From positions 1 through 6,418 of the forward strand of contig SLPT01000223.1 of NCBI GenBank assembly GCA_007131845.1: a stretch of DNA of 6,418 bases, read 5' to 3'. The DNA comes from Desulfobacteraceae bacterium (GTDB lineage Bacteria; Desulfobacterota; Desulfobacteria; Desulfobacterales; Desulfosalsimonadaceae). Shown here piece by piece: positions 6,171 through 6,418 of the stretch. The notes below the pieces were generated by a model. It was not told the DNA's origin, made no database searches, and worked only from the letters and a program-made list of their open reading frames with translations. Made by a program: the position numbers and the translations under genes. How positions within the stretch are numbered: position 1 is the first letter of the stretch; every line of letters begins with the position of its first letter.

Positions 6171-6184
6171 TGACGAAGCCGTCA
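6171..6184. repeat. Short inverted repeat TGACG-AAGC-CGTCA in the divergent promoter region
   Basis: Perfect 5-base arms around a 4-base centre lie in the 177-base gap between the divergent radical SAM and mltG genes. It overlaps TTGACG (minus, 6185-6180), a possible -35 for the radical SAM-hemW operon. It could be a regulator site or chance; no -10 hexamer on either strand is convincing. Confidence 0.3.
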
Positions 6185-6222
6185 ACTACTATGAATTATA
6201 AAGCATTTACACCCGGTATACC

Positions 6223-6418
6223 ATGAAAAAATTCCTTGCCGCTCTGCTTCTTGTCGCCGTGGCCGCCGCAATCGGCGCCGGGGCCATTCTCTACGATATC
6301 GCCCGGTACGCGGACACGCCCGTCGAGAGCATCCCGGATACGCTTTTCTTTGAAATCCGCAGGGGACAAAGTTTTGAAGCCGTCGCAGGCAGTCTGGAAG
6401 ACAAAGGCGTCATCGAAC
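6223..6418 (+). CDS. mltG: Endolytic murein transglycosylase MltG, N-terminal part (runs off right edge)
   Basis: The first 65 residues are visible. After MKK there is one hydrophobic segment (about 4-24, FLAALLLVAVAAAIGAGAIL), the inner-membrane anchor. The start of the periplasmic part follows, with FEIRRGQSFEAVAGSLEDKG then VIE (residues about 44-65), typical of the LysM-like N-terminal subdomain of MltG/YceG, which cuts nascent glycan strands and helps set their length. The catalytic Glu lies beyond the window. ATG at 6223 is chosen because it places the anchor at the N-terminus; no good ribosome site is seen before it. The gene is divergent from the radical SAM-hemW operon. The name rests on only part of the protein. 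Confidence 0.8.
   Translation, partial: MKKFLAALLLVAVAAAIGAGAILYDIARYADTPVESIPDTLFFEIRRGQSFEAVAGSLEDKGVIE

Noticed and set aside
6191..6226. Eleven-codon frame (MNYKAFTPGIP) overlapping the mltG start by ATGA
   Set aside because: Tempting as a coupled leader peptide, but it has no ribosome site and no evident regulatory codons, so chance is the simpler reading.

Overview
The window looks like a GC-rich chromosomal segment of an anaerobic deltaproteobacterium-type organism (Desulfobacterota is my inference, from selB beside tRNA genes, the style of the radical SAM proteins and the codon use; no 16S or marker search was possible). The left ~1 kb is accessory DNA of lower GC. The rest is ordinary housekeeping sequence.

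Left accessory part (1-1047). On the minus strand lies a complete type II toxin-antitoxin pair, a ribbon-helix-helix VapB-like antitoxin followed by a PIN-domain VapC toxin. It is driven by a fully consensus sigma-70 promoter (TTGACA, 17 bp, TATAAT). Just downstream, at the left edge, is the start of a second, unrelated VapC toxin. It is preceded by only the C-terminal tail of its AbrB-type antitoxin, so the second module is broken on the antitoxin side. The accessory block ends at a truncated tRNA gene (1017-1047) that keeps its 5' half and stops in the anticodon arm, followed by the intact tRNA-Arg(TCG) and tRNA-His(GTG). All three tRNA sequences are on the minus strand. This is the most intriguing junction in the window: toxin-antitoxin modules abut a tRNA gene cut at its middle, as at a past insertion or deletion boundary.

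Centre (1302-3646). A 217-bp intergenic region carries a tRNA-His promoter on the minus strand and, on the plus strand, a promoter overlapped by a TGTATATA-type palindromic repeat that looks like an operator. It is followed by a 57-residue two-helix membrane protein and then selB, the selenocysteine-specific elongation factor, which begins with TTG. The presence of selB implies that the host makes selenoproteins.

Right (3693-6418). On the minus strand, facing selB, a two-gene operon encodes a radical SAM protein of unknown function with a CX4CX2C cluster motif, and then HemW, a radical SAM haem chaperone. Divergent from it on the plus strand is the beginning of mltG (endolytic murein transglycosylase), cut by the window end. 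I see no CRISPR array, insertion sequence, rRNA or convincing intrinsic terminator. I did not find an obviously new multi-gene defence or biosynthetic system; the items worth a second look are the broken toxin-antitoxin module, the split tRNA and the operator-like repeats upstream of selB.
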